Source: Spartobacteria bacterium
GTDB lineage: Bacteria; Verrucomicrobiota; Verrucomicrobiia; Chthoniobacterales; UBA6821
DNA: 64,000 bases
NCBI GenBank assembly: GCA_947471565.1
Contig: CANIVT010000001.1
Span: forward strand, 346,753 to 410,752
Direction of reading: 5' to 3'
Of the stretch, positions 35,852-44,642 are shown piece by piece. Made by a program: the position numbers and the translations under genes. The notes under the pieces were generated by a model. It did no database searches and was not told the origin of the DNA. It worked only from the letters and a program-made list of their open reading frames with translations. Every line of letters begins with the position of its first letter. Position 1 is the stretch's first letter.

Positions 35852-36664
35852 ATGAACATCGCGATTCTAGGCGGAGGCCGCATGGGTGGTGCCCTCATTC
35901 GGGGCTTGCTTGCCGCTGGCATCACCACGGGCGACAAAATCACCCTTTCCTCCTCCTCGGGGGAGAAGGCGTCCCAGGCGGCTGCTGATCTCGGGGTCAC
36001 CCCCGCCGCCACGAACGCGGAGGCGCTGAAAAAGGCCTCAATTGTTTTCCTTTGCGTAAAACCGGCCAAGGCACTCGCGGTGCTGGAGGAAAACGCCCCC
36101 CACCTTGCCGGAAAACTCCTGATCTCCGTCGTGGCAGGTGTTAAATCTTCGGATCTTCTGAAGGCGTCGGGCGGCGGAGTACGCCTCATTCGATCCATGC
36201 CAAACACGGCCGTGCGATTACGCCGGGGAATCACAGCCATCGCTCCCGACGCATCGGTCACCGAGGACGACCTAATGACGGCACAACGTCTCTTTTCCTC
36301 AGTGGGTCGTGCGGTCGTTGTCCGGGAGGAATACTTGGATACGGTCACCGCAGTCAGCGGCAGTGGCCCCGCCTTTGCCCTCCTCATGCTCGAAGCCTTG
36401 ATGCAGGGAGGCATCGAGGGCGGACTCTCCGAGGAACAGTCGCGGATCTTTGCCTCAGGGGCGCTCGAGGCGGCAGCGGCACTGACGGCAGGATCCGAGA
36501 ACTCACCCCTCGCCCTGCGTGCCGAGATCACCAGCCCGGGAGGAACGACTGCGGCGGGGCTGCAGGTGCTCGAGGATTCCGATTTCACATCGGCCGTCCG
36601 TGGCGCGGTGCGCGCAGCACGGTCGCGCTCAGCCGAACTTTCCTATCAATTTCAGAAAGGATGA
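35852..36664 (+). CDS. proC: Pyrroline-5-carboxylate reductase
   Basis: Last step of proline synthesis. The 270 residues include the Rossmann motif NIAILGGGRMGGALIRGLL, VFLCVKPAKALAVLEE, LIRSMPNTAVRLRRGITAI (conserved R-x-M-P-N), and the signature TAVSGSGPAFALLMLEALMQGGIEGGL followed by EITSPGGTTAAGLQVLE. It heads a plus-strand operon proC - TPR protein - dacA - helicase; the next gene overlaps by 4 bp. Confidence 0.96.
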   Translation: MNIAILGGGRMGGALIRGLLAAGITTGDKITLSSSSGEKASQAAADLGVTPAATNAEALKKASIVFLCVKPAKALAVLEENAPHLAGKLLISVVAGVKSSDLLKASGGGVRLIRSMPNTAVRLRRGITAIAPDASVTEDDLMTAQRLFSSVGRAVVVREEYLDTVTAVSGSGPAFALLMLEALMQGGIEGGLSEEQSRIFASGALEAAAALTAGSENSPLALRAEITSPGGTTAAGLQVLEDSDFTSAVRGAVRAARSRSAELSYQFQKG

Positions 36665-37365
36665 TGGACTCCGGTCGCACATGCATGCTCTCGGGCACTG
36701 TCTTAGCGGTAATTGGTGCGCTTTCCCTGATCACCTCTGCTCTTGCCGCACCCATCGAGGATGCCCGGGTCCAATCCCTCGACGCCCAGGCAGGAAAGGC
36801 CTTCACCTCGGGTAATCTTGCGCTGGCGGAACAACTCTACGGACAGGCCCTCTCGCTCTCTCCCTCCTCGCCCCGGCTTCTGGTGAATCTGGCCGCCGTC
36901 AAGACACGCAGGGGAAAAACGATGGAGTCGGTCGAACTGGCCCGGAAGGCCCTCTCCAGCGATTGGCAAAACCCTCAGGCGTGGCTGCTGCTCGGCATGA
37001 ACGCGCTTGAAACAGGCAAGGATGACGAGGCTCTTGCCGACCTGATGCAGGCTACCCTGCGCGACAACACCAATCCCCGCGCTCATAACTACCTGGGCAT
37101 CGCAGCAGGCAGGAAAGGATGGAACGAGGTATCGGAAAAGGAACTCCGCAGGGCAATCGAACTGGATCCGGATTATGCCGACGCCAATTTCAATCTGGCC
37201 GTCTTCTATCTCGGCAGAACACCCCCGCTGATCGAGATGGTCCGCCGCCACTACCAGAGGGCCCTTGATCTCGGCGCGCCGCATGATGCCGCACTGGAGG
37301 CTCGGCTCTCCAAAGCGGTTGCCAGCCCGGCCTCTTCTCCTTCATCCTCCGCGGCGCTTCCCTGA
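36661..37365 (+). CDS. Secreted/periplasmic TPR-repeat protein
   Basis: A 234-residue protein with a signal peptide (LSGTVLAVIGALSLITSALAAP) and about four TPR units: AGKAFTSGNLALAEQLYGQALSLSPSS, LVNLAAVKTRRGKTMESVELARKAL, WLLLGMNALETGKDDEALADLMQATL and YLGIAAGRKGWNEVSEKELRRAIELDPDYADANFNLAVFY. TPRs bind partner proteins; the partner here could be in envelope assembly since dacA follows after 21 bp. The last residues are Ser/Pro/Ala-rich. Confidence 0.8.
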   Translation: MMDSGRTCMLSGTVLAVIGALSLITSALAAPIEDARVQSLDAQAGKAFTSGNLALAEQLYGQALSLSPSSPRLLVNLAAVKTRRGKTMESVELARKALSSDWQNPQAWLLLGMNALETGKDDEALADLMQATLRDNTNPRAHNYLGIAAGRKGWNEVSEKELRRAIELDPDYADANFNLAVFYLGRTPPLIEMVRRHYQRALDLGAPHDAALEARLSKAVASPASSPSSSAALP

Positions 37366-37386
37366 TTATTTCGCCCAGCCGCCTCC

Positions 37387-38292
37387 ATGAATTCCGTGAC
37401 ACGACTTGCTGCCATCTTTCTGTTGTTCAGTCCCTTTTCCCTCCTCGCATCCGCGCCCCCTCCCCCCGACGTGAAGGCTGCCTCGGTCGTCCTGATCGAT
37501 GCCCTGACGGGTGATGTGCTCTACGAGCACAATCCCAACGAGCGGCGCCCCGTCGCCAGCACCCAGAAACTCCTCACCTCGCTGATCGTTGCCGAACAGG
37601 GAAACCTCGGGAAAGAGGTCATCATCCAGCCTGTGGACGAGTTGACCGAACCGACAACCCTGCAACTCAAACCGGGCACGTCCTACTCGCGCGGCTATCT
37701 CCTGCAGGCCCTTCTGGTCAAAAGCGCCAATGACGTCGCCAGGGCACTCGGCCGCGATGTGGCAGGCTCGATCGAGGGATTCGCCGAGATGATGAATCGT
37801 CGTGCCGCATCCCTGGGGGCCACCTCCTCTCATTTCGTCAACCCAAACGGGCTCCCCATTCCGGATCAGTATTCGACGGCTGCCGACATGGCTAGGATCG
37901 CGCGCGCCGCGCATGCGAATCCGATTCTGCGCCCGATCATGACGATCAAATACCTTCCGTTCCGCTATGCCGACGGCCACGTCCATCTTCTCCAGAACAC
38001 CAACCGGACGATGCGCGAAAACTGGTTCTGCACCGGCATGAAGACAGGCTATACGGACGCCGCCAAACATTGCCTTGTCTCAAGCGGAGAATGGAACGGC
38101 CGCGAGGTGATCTGCGTTATCCTCGGCGGCTCCAAGGAGCGGGTCTTCAACGATTCCGCCAGGCTGTTGCGCTGGGGGCTGGGCCTTCCCCAGGAGAGCA
38201 TCTCCCCATCCCGATCGGGCAGTGACGCCCAGAATGTCGCCAAGAAGCACCATCTCCGGCACGGCAAGCCACGCAAGTCTTCAACCCGATGA
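37387..38292 (+). CDS. dacA: D-alanyl-D-alanine carboxypeptidase (DacA/PBP5-6 family)
   Basis: Periplasmic low-molecular-weight penicillin-binding protein that trims pentapeptides in peptidoglycan. The signal peptide is about 1-22. The three active-site motifs are present: Ser58-x-x-Lys61 (STQK), Ser113-Ala-Asn115 and Lys219-Thr-Gly221. It has 301 residues, shorter than classical PBP5: it ends soon after the catalytic domain, lacking the C-terminal beta domain and amphipathic anchor, with a basic tail (KKHHLRHGKPRKSSTR). It overlaps the helicase gene by 4 bp. Confidence 0.93.
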   Translation: MNSVTRLAAIFLLFSPFSLLASAPPPPDVKAASVVLIDALTGDVLYEHNPNERRPVASTQKLLTSLIVAEQGNLGKEVIIQPVDELTEPTTLQLKPGTSYSRGYLLQALLVKSANDVARALGRDVAGSIEGFAEMMNRRAASLGATSSHFVNPNGLPIPDQYSTAADMARIARAAHANPILRPIMTIKYLPFRYADGHVHLLQNTNRTMRENWFCTGMKTGYTDAAKHCLVSSGEWNGREVICVILGGSKERVFNDSARLLRWGLGLPQESISPSRSGSDAQNVAKKHHLRHGKPRKSSTR

Positions 38293-40382
38293 CACGGAGC
38301 TATCAGCTCCATCCTGCCGCCGGCGACGGATCCGCTATCGATTTCGCCAAGGCGCTCAACGAGCAGCAACTCGCGGCCGTCACCTCCGAGGCCGGACCGC
38401 ATCTCGTCATCGCGGGCGCGGGCAGCGGCAAGACACGCACCCTCACCTACCGCGTCGCGTGGCTGCTCGGCCAGGGATATAGGCCCGGCGAGATTCTCCT
38501 CCTGACCTTCACCAACAAGGCGGCAAGGGAGATGCTCGAGAGGGTGAATGATCTTCTGCCGGGAGCCTCCGAGGGGCTCTGGAGCGGCACCTTCCACTCG
38601 ATCGGACACCGGATTCTCCGCAGGAATCCCGAGGCTGCGGGCTTCGGCCAAGGCTTCACGATCATGGACAGGGAGGATCAGGAGGAATTGCTCGAATCCG
38701 TGGTGGCCCGACTCGGCTTCCGCGCCAATGACAAGCGCTTCCCCAAAGGAGAGGTCCTTGCGGAGCTTCTCAGTCTTTCCTGCAATACCGGTGACTCGCT
38801 CAGGACTCTCCTGGCCCGCCGTTATCGCTACTTCATTGATCTGGAGGAGCAGATCGCGCAGGTCGGCGCGGCCTACGAGGGACGCAAAAAGGAGGTGAAC
38901 TCCCTCGACTTCGACGACCTTCTCTCCAAGACGCACGAACTGCTGCTGACCAATCCGGAGATCGCAGCCTCCTACCAGCGCCGCTTCCGGGCCATCCTCG
39001 TCGACGAGTATCAGGACACCAACCGACTCCAAGCCGGACTCATCGACACCCTCGCCGCGGCTCACCGCCATATCATGGTCGTCGGCGACGACGCCCAGTC
39101 GATCTACTCGTGGCGGGGGGCGGATTTCGCCAATATCCTGGAATTCCCGAAGCGCTACCCCGATGCCGTGATGCACCGCATCGAGACGAACTACCGGAGC
39201 GTTCCCCAGGTTCTCGAACTGGCCAACGCCTCCATTGCCAACAATCCACGACAGTTCCCAAAGGAACTCAGGGCCGTGTGCAAGCCGTCGGTCACCAAAC
39301 CCGCCCTCGTCCCGCTGGCAACCAACAATGAGCAGGCCTCCTTCATCGCCCAGCGCGTCCTTGAGCTTTACGACGAGGGGATCGATTTCCGTGAGATGGC
39401 GGTGCTCTACCGCGCCCACTACCACTCGATGGAGATCCAGCTCGAGTTCACCCGTCGTGGCATCCCCTTCGGGATCACGAGCGGACTGCGCTTCTTTGAG
39501 CAGGCACATGTGAAGGACACGGCGGCTTTCTTGAAGTTCGCCGTGAATCCGAACGACGAGGTCGCCTTCAAACGCATGGTCCGGCTACTTCCGGGCATCG
39601 GCACCAAAACGGCCGAGACGCTCTGGAGCAAGTCGGCGGAACTTCTTGGCGGAGGACGTTCCTTCGGAATCCTGGAAAAAGGATGCAAGCCTCCCGCCAA
39701 GGCCGCGGGGGGATGGTCACAGCTTGTCGCAACCCTCGTCCAACTCGCCCCTTCAGGAACCCCGGCACCGCCATCAGAGATGATCTCCGTGGTCACTACG
39801 GGACTCTACGACGACTACATGCAGGCCAAGTTCGCCAACTACGAGGCGCGCAGGGATGATCTCAATACCCTGGCCAACTACGCCCGGCAATTCGAGCAGA
39901 CCGAGGAATTCCTCGCCCAACTCACCCTCCTCGGAGGGACCGAGACCAGCGAGGTCCGGGGGGGAGACGATGAGGAGGACAAAGTCTGCCTCTCGAGTAT
40001 CCATCAGGCCAAGGGACTGGAGTGGCAGGCCGTCTTTTTGGCATGGCTCACCGAGGGGATGTTCCCCGGCGCACGCTCTCTCGAGGACGACAACGCCCTG
40101 GAAGAGGAGCGGAGGCTTTTCTACGTCGGGGTCACACGCTGCAAAGAGGAACTCTACCTCACCTATCCGGAACTCCGCCTCAATGCCGCGTACGGTGAGG
40201 CCTTCCAGCGCCCATCGCGGTTTCTTGAGGAACTCCCCGATCATCTGACCGAGCGTTGGGAGGTCGCCCGCGCCGTCTCCCGCTTCACTCCCCAGGGACA
40301 GCGGGAACAGCAGAAACCGTCGCACCTTCACCGGGAGTTCGACCCCGCAGAGGAGTCCCAGCTTCCCGAGTGGGAGGATTAG
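38289..40382 (+). CDS. UvrD/PcrA/Rep-type DNA helicase
   Basis: A superfamily 1A 3'-5' helicase of 697 residues. Seen motifs: the Q-motif region LNEQQLAAVTS, Walker A GAGSGKTRTL (43-52), Ia LLTFTNKAAREMLERV, II LVDEYQDTNRLQ, III VVGDDAQSIYSWRGA, IV MHRIETNYRS, V CLSSIHQAKGLEWQAVFL, and VI RRLFYVGVTRCKEELYL. Sequence between motifs IV and V is slightly shortened relative to PcrA, with the domain 2B part present (LLPGIGTKTAETLW). The C-terminal tail is short. Involvement in DNA repair or replication restart is typical of the family. Confidence 0.92.
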   Translation: MTRSYQLHPAAGDGSAIDFAKALNEQQLAAVTSEAGPHLVIAGAGSGKTRTLTYRVAWLLGQGYRPGEILLLTFTNKAAREMLERVNDLLPGASEGLWSGTFHSIGHRILRRNPEAAGFGQGFTIMDREDQEELLESVVARLGFRANDKRFPKGEVLAELLSLSCNTGDSLRTLLARRYRYFIDLEEQIAQVGAAYEGRKKEVNSLDFDDLLSKTHELLLTNPEIAASYQRRFRAILVDEYQDTNRLQAGLIDTLAAAHRHIMVVGDDAQSIYSWRGADFANILEFPKRYPDAVMHRIETNYRSVPQVLELANASIANNPRQFPKELRAVCKPSVTKPALVPLATNNEQASFIAQRVLELYDEGIDFREMAVLYRAHYHSMEIQLEFTRRGIPFGITSGLRFFEQAHVKDTAAFLKFAVNPNDEVAFKRMVRLLPGIGTKTAETLWSKSAELLGGGRSFGILEKGCKPPAKAAGGWSQLVATLVQLAPSGTPAPPSEMISVVTTGLYDDYMQAKFANYEARRDDLNTLANYARQFEQTEEFLAQLTLLGGTETSEVRGGDDEEDKVCLSSIHQAKGLEWQAVFLAWLTEGMFPGARSLEDDNALEEERRLFYVGVTRCKEELYLTYPELRLNAAYGEAFQRPSRFLEELPDHLTERWEVARAVSRFTPQGQREQQKPSHLHREFDPAEESQLPEWED

Positions 40383-40394
40383 AAAACCTCCTGA

Positions 40395-41420
40395 TCAGGC
40401 AACCCCCGCGTGCCGTGATCGTTCAGCCGCCCTCGCCACGGAAAGTTCGATCGATCTCATGGCCTGATCGATGAACCAGAGTGCGGTGGCCAGAAGAATT
40501 CCGGCCAACATGCTGAACTGAATCCTGAGGATTCCCTGAAAGGACTGAATCGGAGCGGGCACCATCAGAAGGCCCGCCGAGGTGACAATGGTGAAAAGGG
40601 CAAGGCGCGGTGCCATCTTCGGAAACGAAGCCTTCGCAAAGTGCATGGAGAAAATGACCGTCAGATAGAGGATGAGGTAAATGGCGAAATTGTTCGTGGA
40701 AAAGCTCACGACGACGTCAAAGGCCACAGCCACAACCATGCCGAGGCAGGAGATGGCGAGATTCCACACCATGTCGGTCTTGTCGCGGATCGTGCAGAGT
40801 TGGACACCCCAAGTCAGCGACATCAGGACCACAAAGGAGGAAGTAAAATACTGGGAGGTCAGCACCCCGAACCACTCCGCGGTGCTGGCGCAGAATCCCA
40901 GGAAGAGAAGATCGCGAAGAGGATACGCGGTTGGGCGCGTGCGCGCGGCTGCGGGCGGTTTTTTCACCGGGACGAAAAGGAAGGCGAGCGAGGCGGCGGT
41001 AAGGCCCACCGAACAGTAAAACGCACGGTAGAATCCCCCAAAGATGGGTTCGTTCGCGGCACCACCGAACATATTGTCGAGTGATCCGCTCAGGCCGTAT
41101 CCAACAATGGTCATGGTGGCGAAGTCCCGACTCTTCGAAGCCATGCGGTAGAGAAGCACCACCAGCGTGAAATAGGTCGGGATAAAAAGCCACGCAGCCT
41201 CGCGGAACATGGTCTCAGCTCCCATTCCGACGATTCCACCGAGCCAGACCAGCAGGAATCGCTGGCGCATGAGGGCTCTCCGGAAGGTGGGCAGTGAGGC
41301 CACGAGCGAGGCGCTGAGGATCGCCCGCACAGCGTGGGGATAGCGGAGGATCTCCGCGGTCACCATGGCAAGACCGCAGGCCAGAGTAATCCTGCCGGCG
41401 TACCTGACAGGAATGTTCAC
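40395..41420 (-). CDS. FUSC-family inner membrane protein (MdtO-like)
   Basis: A 341-residue protein with two blocks of membrane helices (about 1-160 and 190-320), the internal duplication typical of FUSC/AaeB/MdtO efflux components. The basic linker VKKPPAAARTRPTAYPLRD lies between them. Only the membrane part is present; the large cytoplasmic domain of full-length MdtO-type proteins is reduced. It overlaps the HlyD-type gene by 4 bp and completes a set ytcA-like - mdtN-like - mdtO-like with a divergent TolC-like gene. Confidence 0.75.
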   Translation of the reverse strand: MNIPVRYAGRITLACGLAMVTAEILRYPHAVRAILSASLVASLPTFRRALMRQRFLLVWLGGIVGMGAETMFREAAWLFIPTYFTLVVLLYRMASKSRDFATMTIVGYGLSGSLDNMFGGAANEPIFGGFYRAFYCSVGLTAASLAFLFVPVKKPPAAARTRPTAYPLRDLLFLGFCASTAEWFGVLTSQYFTSSFVVLMSLTWGVQLCTIRDKTDMVWNLAISCLGMVVAVAFDVVVSFSTNNFAIYLILYLTVIFSMHFAKASFPKMAPRLALFTIVTSAGLLMVPAPIQSFQGILRIQFSMLAGILLATALWFIDQAMRSIELSVARAAERSRHAGVA

Positions 41421-42634
41421 GGGGCCGGAGCGGTCGGAGGCAGTTGCTCGCCGGAGGGAACAAGGGGAAGATCACCCGCGGCTCCAAGCGGGGCGCGGAA
41501 GGCCGGGGCGGAATTCTTCTGAAGCTCATTCAATCGCATCAGGCCCTCCCTCACATCGCTTCCGGTGCGGACGATCACGGCAGCCGTTCCGCCGTTACGG
41601 AAATTCAGTACCTCGGTTTCGTCAAGAACGATGCGGACAGGAAAGCGCTGGGCCAGCAGAATGAAGTCCAGTGTCGGGGAGACATTCTGGAGGATCCCCT
41701 GCCCTCCGGGTGAATTCAGCGACCGGCCGTACTGGGGGGTGATCGCCTTGGGCACGCCCTGCACGATGCCACGCAGTTTCCTGTTGGACTCGGCAAGGAG
41801 ATAGACATCGACGGCCATGCCTGGTCTGAGCCTAAGGAGATCGGTCTCACGGAAATTGGCCAGCACGTACCAGATCCGGTCGTCGACGATCGAAAATACC
41901 TGTTCCCCCGTGGCGGCGTAGGCACCGGGAGTGATCTGGAGATTCACCACAAACCCATCGCATGGCGCGTAGACCTTGCAGTAGGAGAGCTTCAATTCGG
42001 CGTCACGAAGTGAGGCCTCGGCCGCCAGTTTGCGAACATTCACGTCGCCCTTCTCTCCAAGGAGGTTGCGTGCCCTCTCCAGCGATGCCTTATCCTGCGC
42101 GACCTTCTGGGTGGCCGTGAGGGCCTCGGTCTGGGCGAGTTGGTTCTTGTCGACCGTCACGTAGAGGTTACCCACGAGTGCCTGAACGCGCTTGGCGTAA
42201 TCAACGGCATAGTCGGCCTTGGCCTGGCTTTGCTTGAGCCCCGCATCGGCGGCCGCGATCTGATCCTTGTAAGCCTGGATCTCGAGATCGGTAAGCGCCA
42301 GCTGGGCCTTGGCCTTTTCCGCCTCGGCCTCGTAGGGACGGGAATCCAAATCGAACAGGAGATCCCCCTTTTTCACCTGTTGGTTATCCTTCACATGGAT
42401 GGCGGTGATTGCACCGCCGACCTGCGGGCTGACCCCGATCAGGTTGGCTCGGACCTGCGCATCCTCCGTTCTGGGGTTGAGGCGGATGTTCCGATAAACT
42501 TCGATTGCCGTCAAAATGGCTGCTGCATAGGCAGCCAGCGAAATGAGAATGCCGACGACACGCTTGATCCGCCTACCTGTGTCATGATGGGCGGATGCCG
42601 GGGTCGCGGTCTGGGCCTCTGCGGGATCGCTCAT
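41417..42634 (-). CDS. HlyD/EmrA-type membrane fusion protein (MdtN-like)
   Basis: A periplasmic adaptor of 405 residues linking the inner membrane protein to an outer membrane channel. The start MSDPAEAQTATP (42634) overlaps the YtcA-like stop by 4 bp. One N-terminal membrane helix (VVGILISLAAYAAAILTAIEV) is followed by the split biotinyl-lipoyl halves (VSPQVGGAITAIHVKDNQQVKKGDLLFDLD and LSYCKVYAPCDGFVVNLQITPGAYA), with a long alpha-helical hairpin between them. The C-terminal beta domain includes WYVLANFRETDLLRLRPGMAVDVYL. Substrate unknown. Confidence 0.88.
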   Translation of the reverse strand: MSDPAEAQTATPASAHHDTGRRIKRVVGILISLAAYAAAILTAIEVYRNIRLNPRTEDAQVRANLIGVSPQVGGAITAIHVKDNQQVKKGDLLFDLDSRPYEAEAEKAKAQLALTDLEIQAYKDQIAAADAGLKQSQAKADYAVDYAKRVQALVGNLYVTVDKNQLAQTEALTATQKVAQDKASLERARNLLGEKGDVNVRKLAAEASLRDAELKLSYCKVYAPCDGFVVNLQITPGAYAATGEQVFSIVDDRIWYVLANFRETDLLRLRPGMAVDVYLLAESNRKLRGIVQGVPKAITPQYGRSLNSPGGQGILQNVSPTLDFILLAQRFPVRIVLDETEVLNFRNGGTAAVIVRTGSDVREGLMRLNELQKNSAPAFRAPLGAAGDLPLVPSGEQLPPTAPAP

Positions 42635-42891
42635 CGGGCCGAAAAGAAAATCAGCCAGATACCGCAGATGAGCGAACTCAGCAGGGCGGCATAGACCAGG
42701 GTGATCGGAACCAGGAACGGAATGATCCCTATTCTCAGGAAAATCAGGTGAATGACCCAGAAGGAAAGAAGCCCTCCGATCATGCAAAGAAGCCAGGCCG
42801 GAAAATAGGCACCCGCGATGTTGAGTTGCGGATCACAACCCGTCATCGTCAGCATGGCCAGAACAGCCAAGGCAGTTACCCATCGTGACAT
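42631..42891 (-). CDS. ytcA: YtcA-family small membrane lipoprotein
   Basis: An 86-residue protein. A lipobox-like MLTMTGC (Cys at about 19) is followed by the recognisable family stretch NIAGAYFPAWLLCMIGGLL (compare the IGAYYPSWFFC of Escherichia coli YtcA) and two membrane helices. In E. coli ytcA is next to mdtN; here too it precedes the adaptor gene. The start codon lies within a few bases of the divergent TolC-like start. Confidence 0.75.
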   Translation of the reverse strand: MSRWVTALAVLAMLTMTGCDPQLNIAGAYFPAWLLCMIGGLLSFWVIHLIFLRIGIIPFLVPITLVYAALLSSLICGIWLIFFSAR

Positions 42892-44363
42892 CCCCTCACA
42901 CTAGAAGAGCTCCGAGAAGAGCGGCAACGCTAATTGCCGCTTCAGCCCTCCTTTGCCCGGGGATTCTCGCGGCCAAGCAGCGGAGCGATTCACCCGGATC
43001 GGTCGTCACAAGGGGCCTCTTCGAGGAATCCACTTATCCGCCGGGAGCGACCGCATCGCTCGACCCGCAGAAATCCTACGAACTCTCCTCACTGATTGAG
43101 CTGGGGCTGGCCAACAATCCCCAAACCCGCTCGGCATGGTTCAACGCCTTGGTCCGCAAGGCAAAAATCGGGGAAGCAAAGTCTCTTTACTACCCGAAAC
43201 TTTCGTTCACGGCACAGGGGGGATACATCAAGACATTCTACCCAACCCAGTCGGGAAACATGAGCGCCGTCACGACCGACGTGATACCCGACCTCGAACT
43301 GGAGTATCTCCTGCTTGATTTCGGGCGCCGTGATGCGGACGTGCGCCGCACACTTTTCCTTCTCGACGCGGCGAACCTCTCCTTCAGCCGTAACGTGCAA
43401 AAGACGGTTTTTGCCATCCAGCAGTCGTATTTCGCGCACACGGCTTCCCTTTCCCAGCATGACGCTGCAAAAGCCAACCTCGAACTCTCCAAGACCATCT
43501 TGGGAATGGCGGAGTCACAGGTTGCCGCCGGATTGGGTACCAAGCCCGAACTCGACACCGCGCGCAAGACGCTCGCGCAGGCGGAATTCGACATAGCGGC
43601 GGCCGAACGCAATGTCGAGATCACGCTTGGCAATCTCCGCGTATCCGCAGGACTCCCGGCCAACGCCCTGCTCAAGGTGCAACCCGGGCACACCGGCCCC
43701 CAATCGCCCAGCCTTGACGCCCTTGGCTCCGGCGTCGATCTGCTCATTGACCAAGCGGTGCAAAAACGTCCGGACCTCGCCGCGCGGGAATCAGAGATCA
43801 AGGCCAGCAGGGCTGCTGTCCAGCGCGCCAAGGCCGACTTTCTTCCCAAACTTTCCCTGCAGGGGGATGTCTCCAACGACACCTATGTCTACACTGCGGC
43901 GGTGCCCCCCCAGAGCGGCACCTATTACGGGAACCGTGTGGGCTATTCCGGATTTGCCGTGCTGAGTTGGGATCTCTTCGACGGGTTCCAGCGCGTGGAG
44001 AAAGTCAAGGAGCGCCAGGCTCAGGAATCCCAGGCCCGTGCAGATGCCGAGTCCACGCGACTACAGACGACGCAGGATGTCTGGACGGCCTACAACGATT
44101 CTCTTAAGGCCCGTAAGCGGGTCGCCTACGCCGACTCGCTCGTTACCTCGGCGGATGAAAACTTCAAGTCGGCACAGGCCGCTTTCAACAACCAACTCCT
44201 CAACATCACGGATCTTGTCTCCAACCAGAGTGCCTTGGCCGCCGCACGCTTTGAACAAGCAGGAGCAAGGGCCGATTACCTGACCAGTCTGGCCGCGCTC
44301 TCCTTGGCCATGGGTAGCATCAAGCCACCGCAGGGGACCGGCGTGAAGCCGGCCTCGCTCTGA
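42885..44363 (+). CDS. TolC-family outer membrane efflux protein (MdtP-like)
   Basis: A trimeric outer membrane channel of 492 residues. The GTG at 42885 gives a signal peptide (TLIAASALLCPGILAA) and no other start lies close, although this places it 7 bp inside the opposite ytcA-like start. Two homologous halves of the outer-membrane-factor fold are seen: LIELGLANNPQTRSAWFNALVRKAKIGEAKSLYYPKLSF and later LIDQAVQKRPDLAARESEIKASRAAVQRAKADFLPKLSLQG, each with long helices. It completes the efflux system encoded on the opposite strand. Confidence 0.88.
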   Translation: MTSPHTRRAPRRAATLIAASALLCPGILAAKQRSDSPGSVVTRGLFEESTYPPGATASLDPQKSYELSSLIELGLANNPQTRSAWFNALVRKAKIGEAKSLYYPKLSFTAQGGYIKTFYPTQSGNMSAVTTDVIPDLELEYLLLDFGRRDADVRRTLFLLDAANLSFSRNVQKTVFAIQQSYFAHTASLSQHDAAKANLELSKTILGMAESQVAAGLGTKPELDTARKTLAQAEFDIAAAERNVEITLGNLRVSAGLPANALLKVQPGHTGPQSPSLDALGSGVDLLIDQAVQKRPDLAARESEIKASRAAVQRAKADFLPKLSLQGDVSNDTYVYTAAVPPQSGTYYGNRVGYSGFAVLSWDLFDGFQRVEKVKERQAQESQARADAESTRLQTTQDVWTAYNDSLKARKRVAYADSLVTSADENFKSAQAAFNNQLLNITDLVSNQSALAAARFEQAGARADYLTSLAALSLAMGSIKPPQGTGVKPASL

Positions 44364-44634
44364 GTTCCTTCCTGCGGTAGCGGGCCGTGATCGTGCCGCC
44401 CGAACCCTTTGAAGTGGAAAGGAGTTCCCACTCCAAATCATGCGGCAGAAACTGTCCTGGAAGACCCAAAAGCGTCGCTGTGGAATTCCCTCCAGCGATC
44501 AGCGGATGGATGGTGAGGAACAGTTGAGCGACGTTGCGGAGACGTGCAACGGGAATCCCGCGTTTGCTCGGCTTGCCTGCCTTGGTCAGAAGCTTTCCGT
44601 CAAGACTGACCGAGGCACGAAGGATAACCTCCAT
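44320..44634 (-). CDS. Shortened RibD C-terminal (reductase)-like protein
   Basis: A 104-residue protein. The first part, VILRASVSLDGKL, matches the N-terminal strand of the RibD_C/dihydrofolate reductase-like fold, and the last part, LFLTIHPLIAGGNSTATLLGLPGQFLP, matches its C-terminal GG-containing end. The middle of about 100 residues, including the usual NADPH-binding part, is missing. It begins 8 bp after the flippase gene and overlaps the 3' end of the TolC-like gene by 44 bp. It is either a real mini-protein or the remnant of an internal deletion; activity is doubtful. Confidence 0.55.
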   Translation of the reverse strand: MEVILRASVSLDGKLLTKAGKPSKRGIPVARLRNVAQLFLTIHPLIAGGNSTATLLGLPGQFLPHDLEWELLSTSKGSGGTITARYRRKELRARPASRRSPAVA

Positions 44635-44642
44635 GGGATGAG

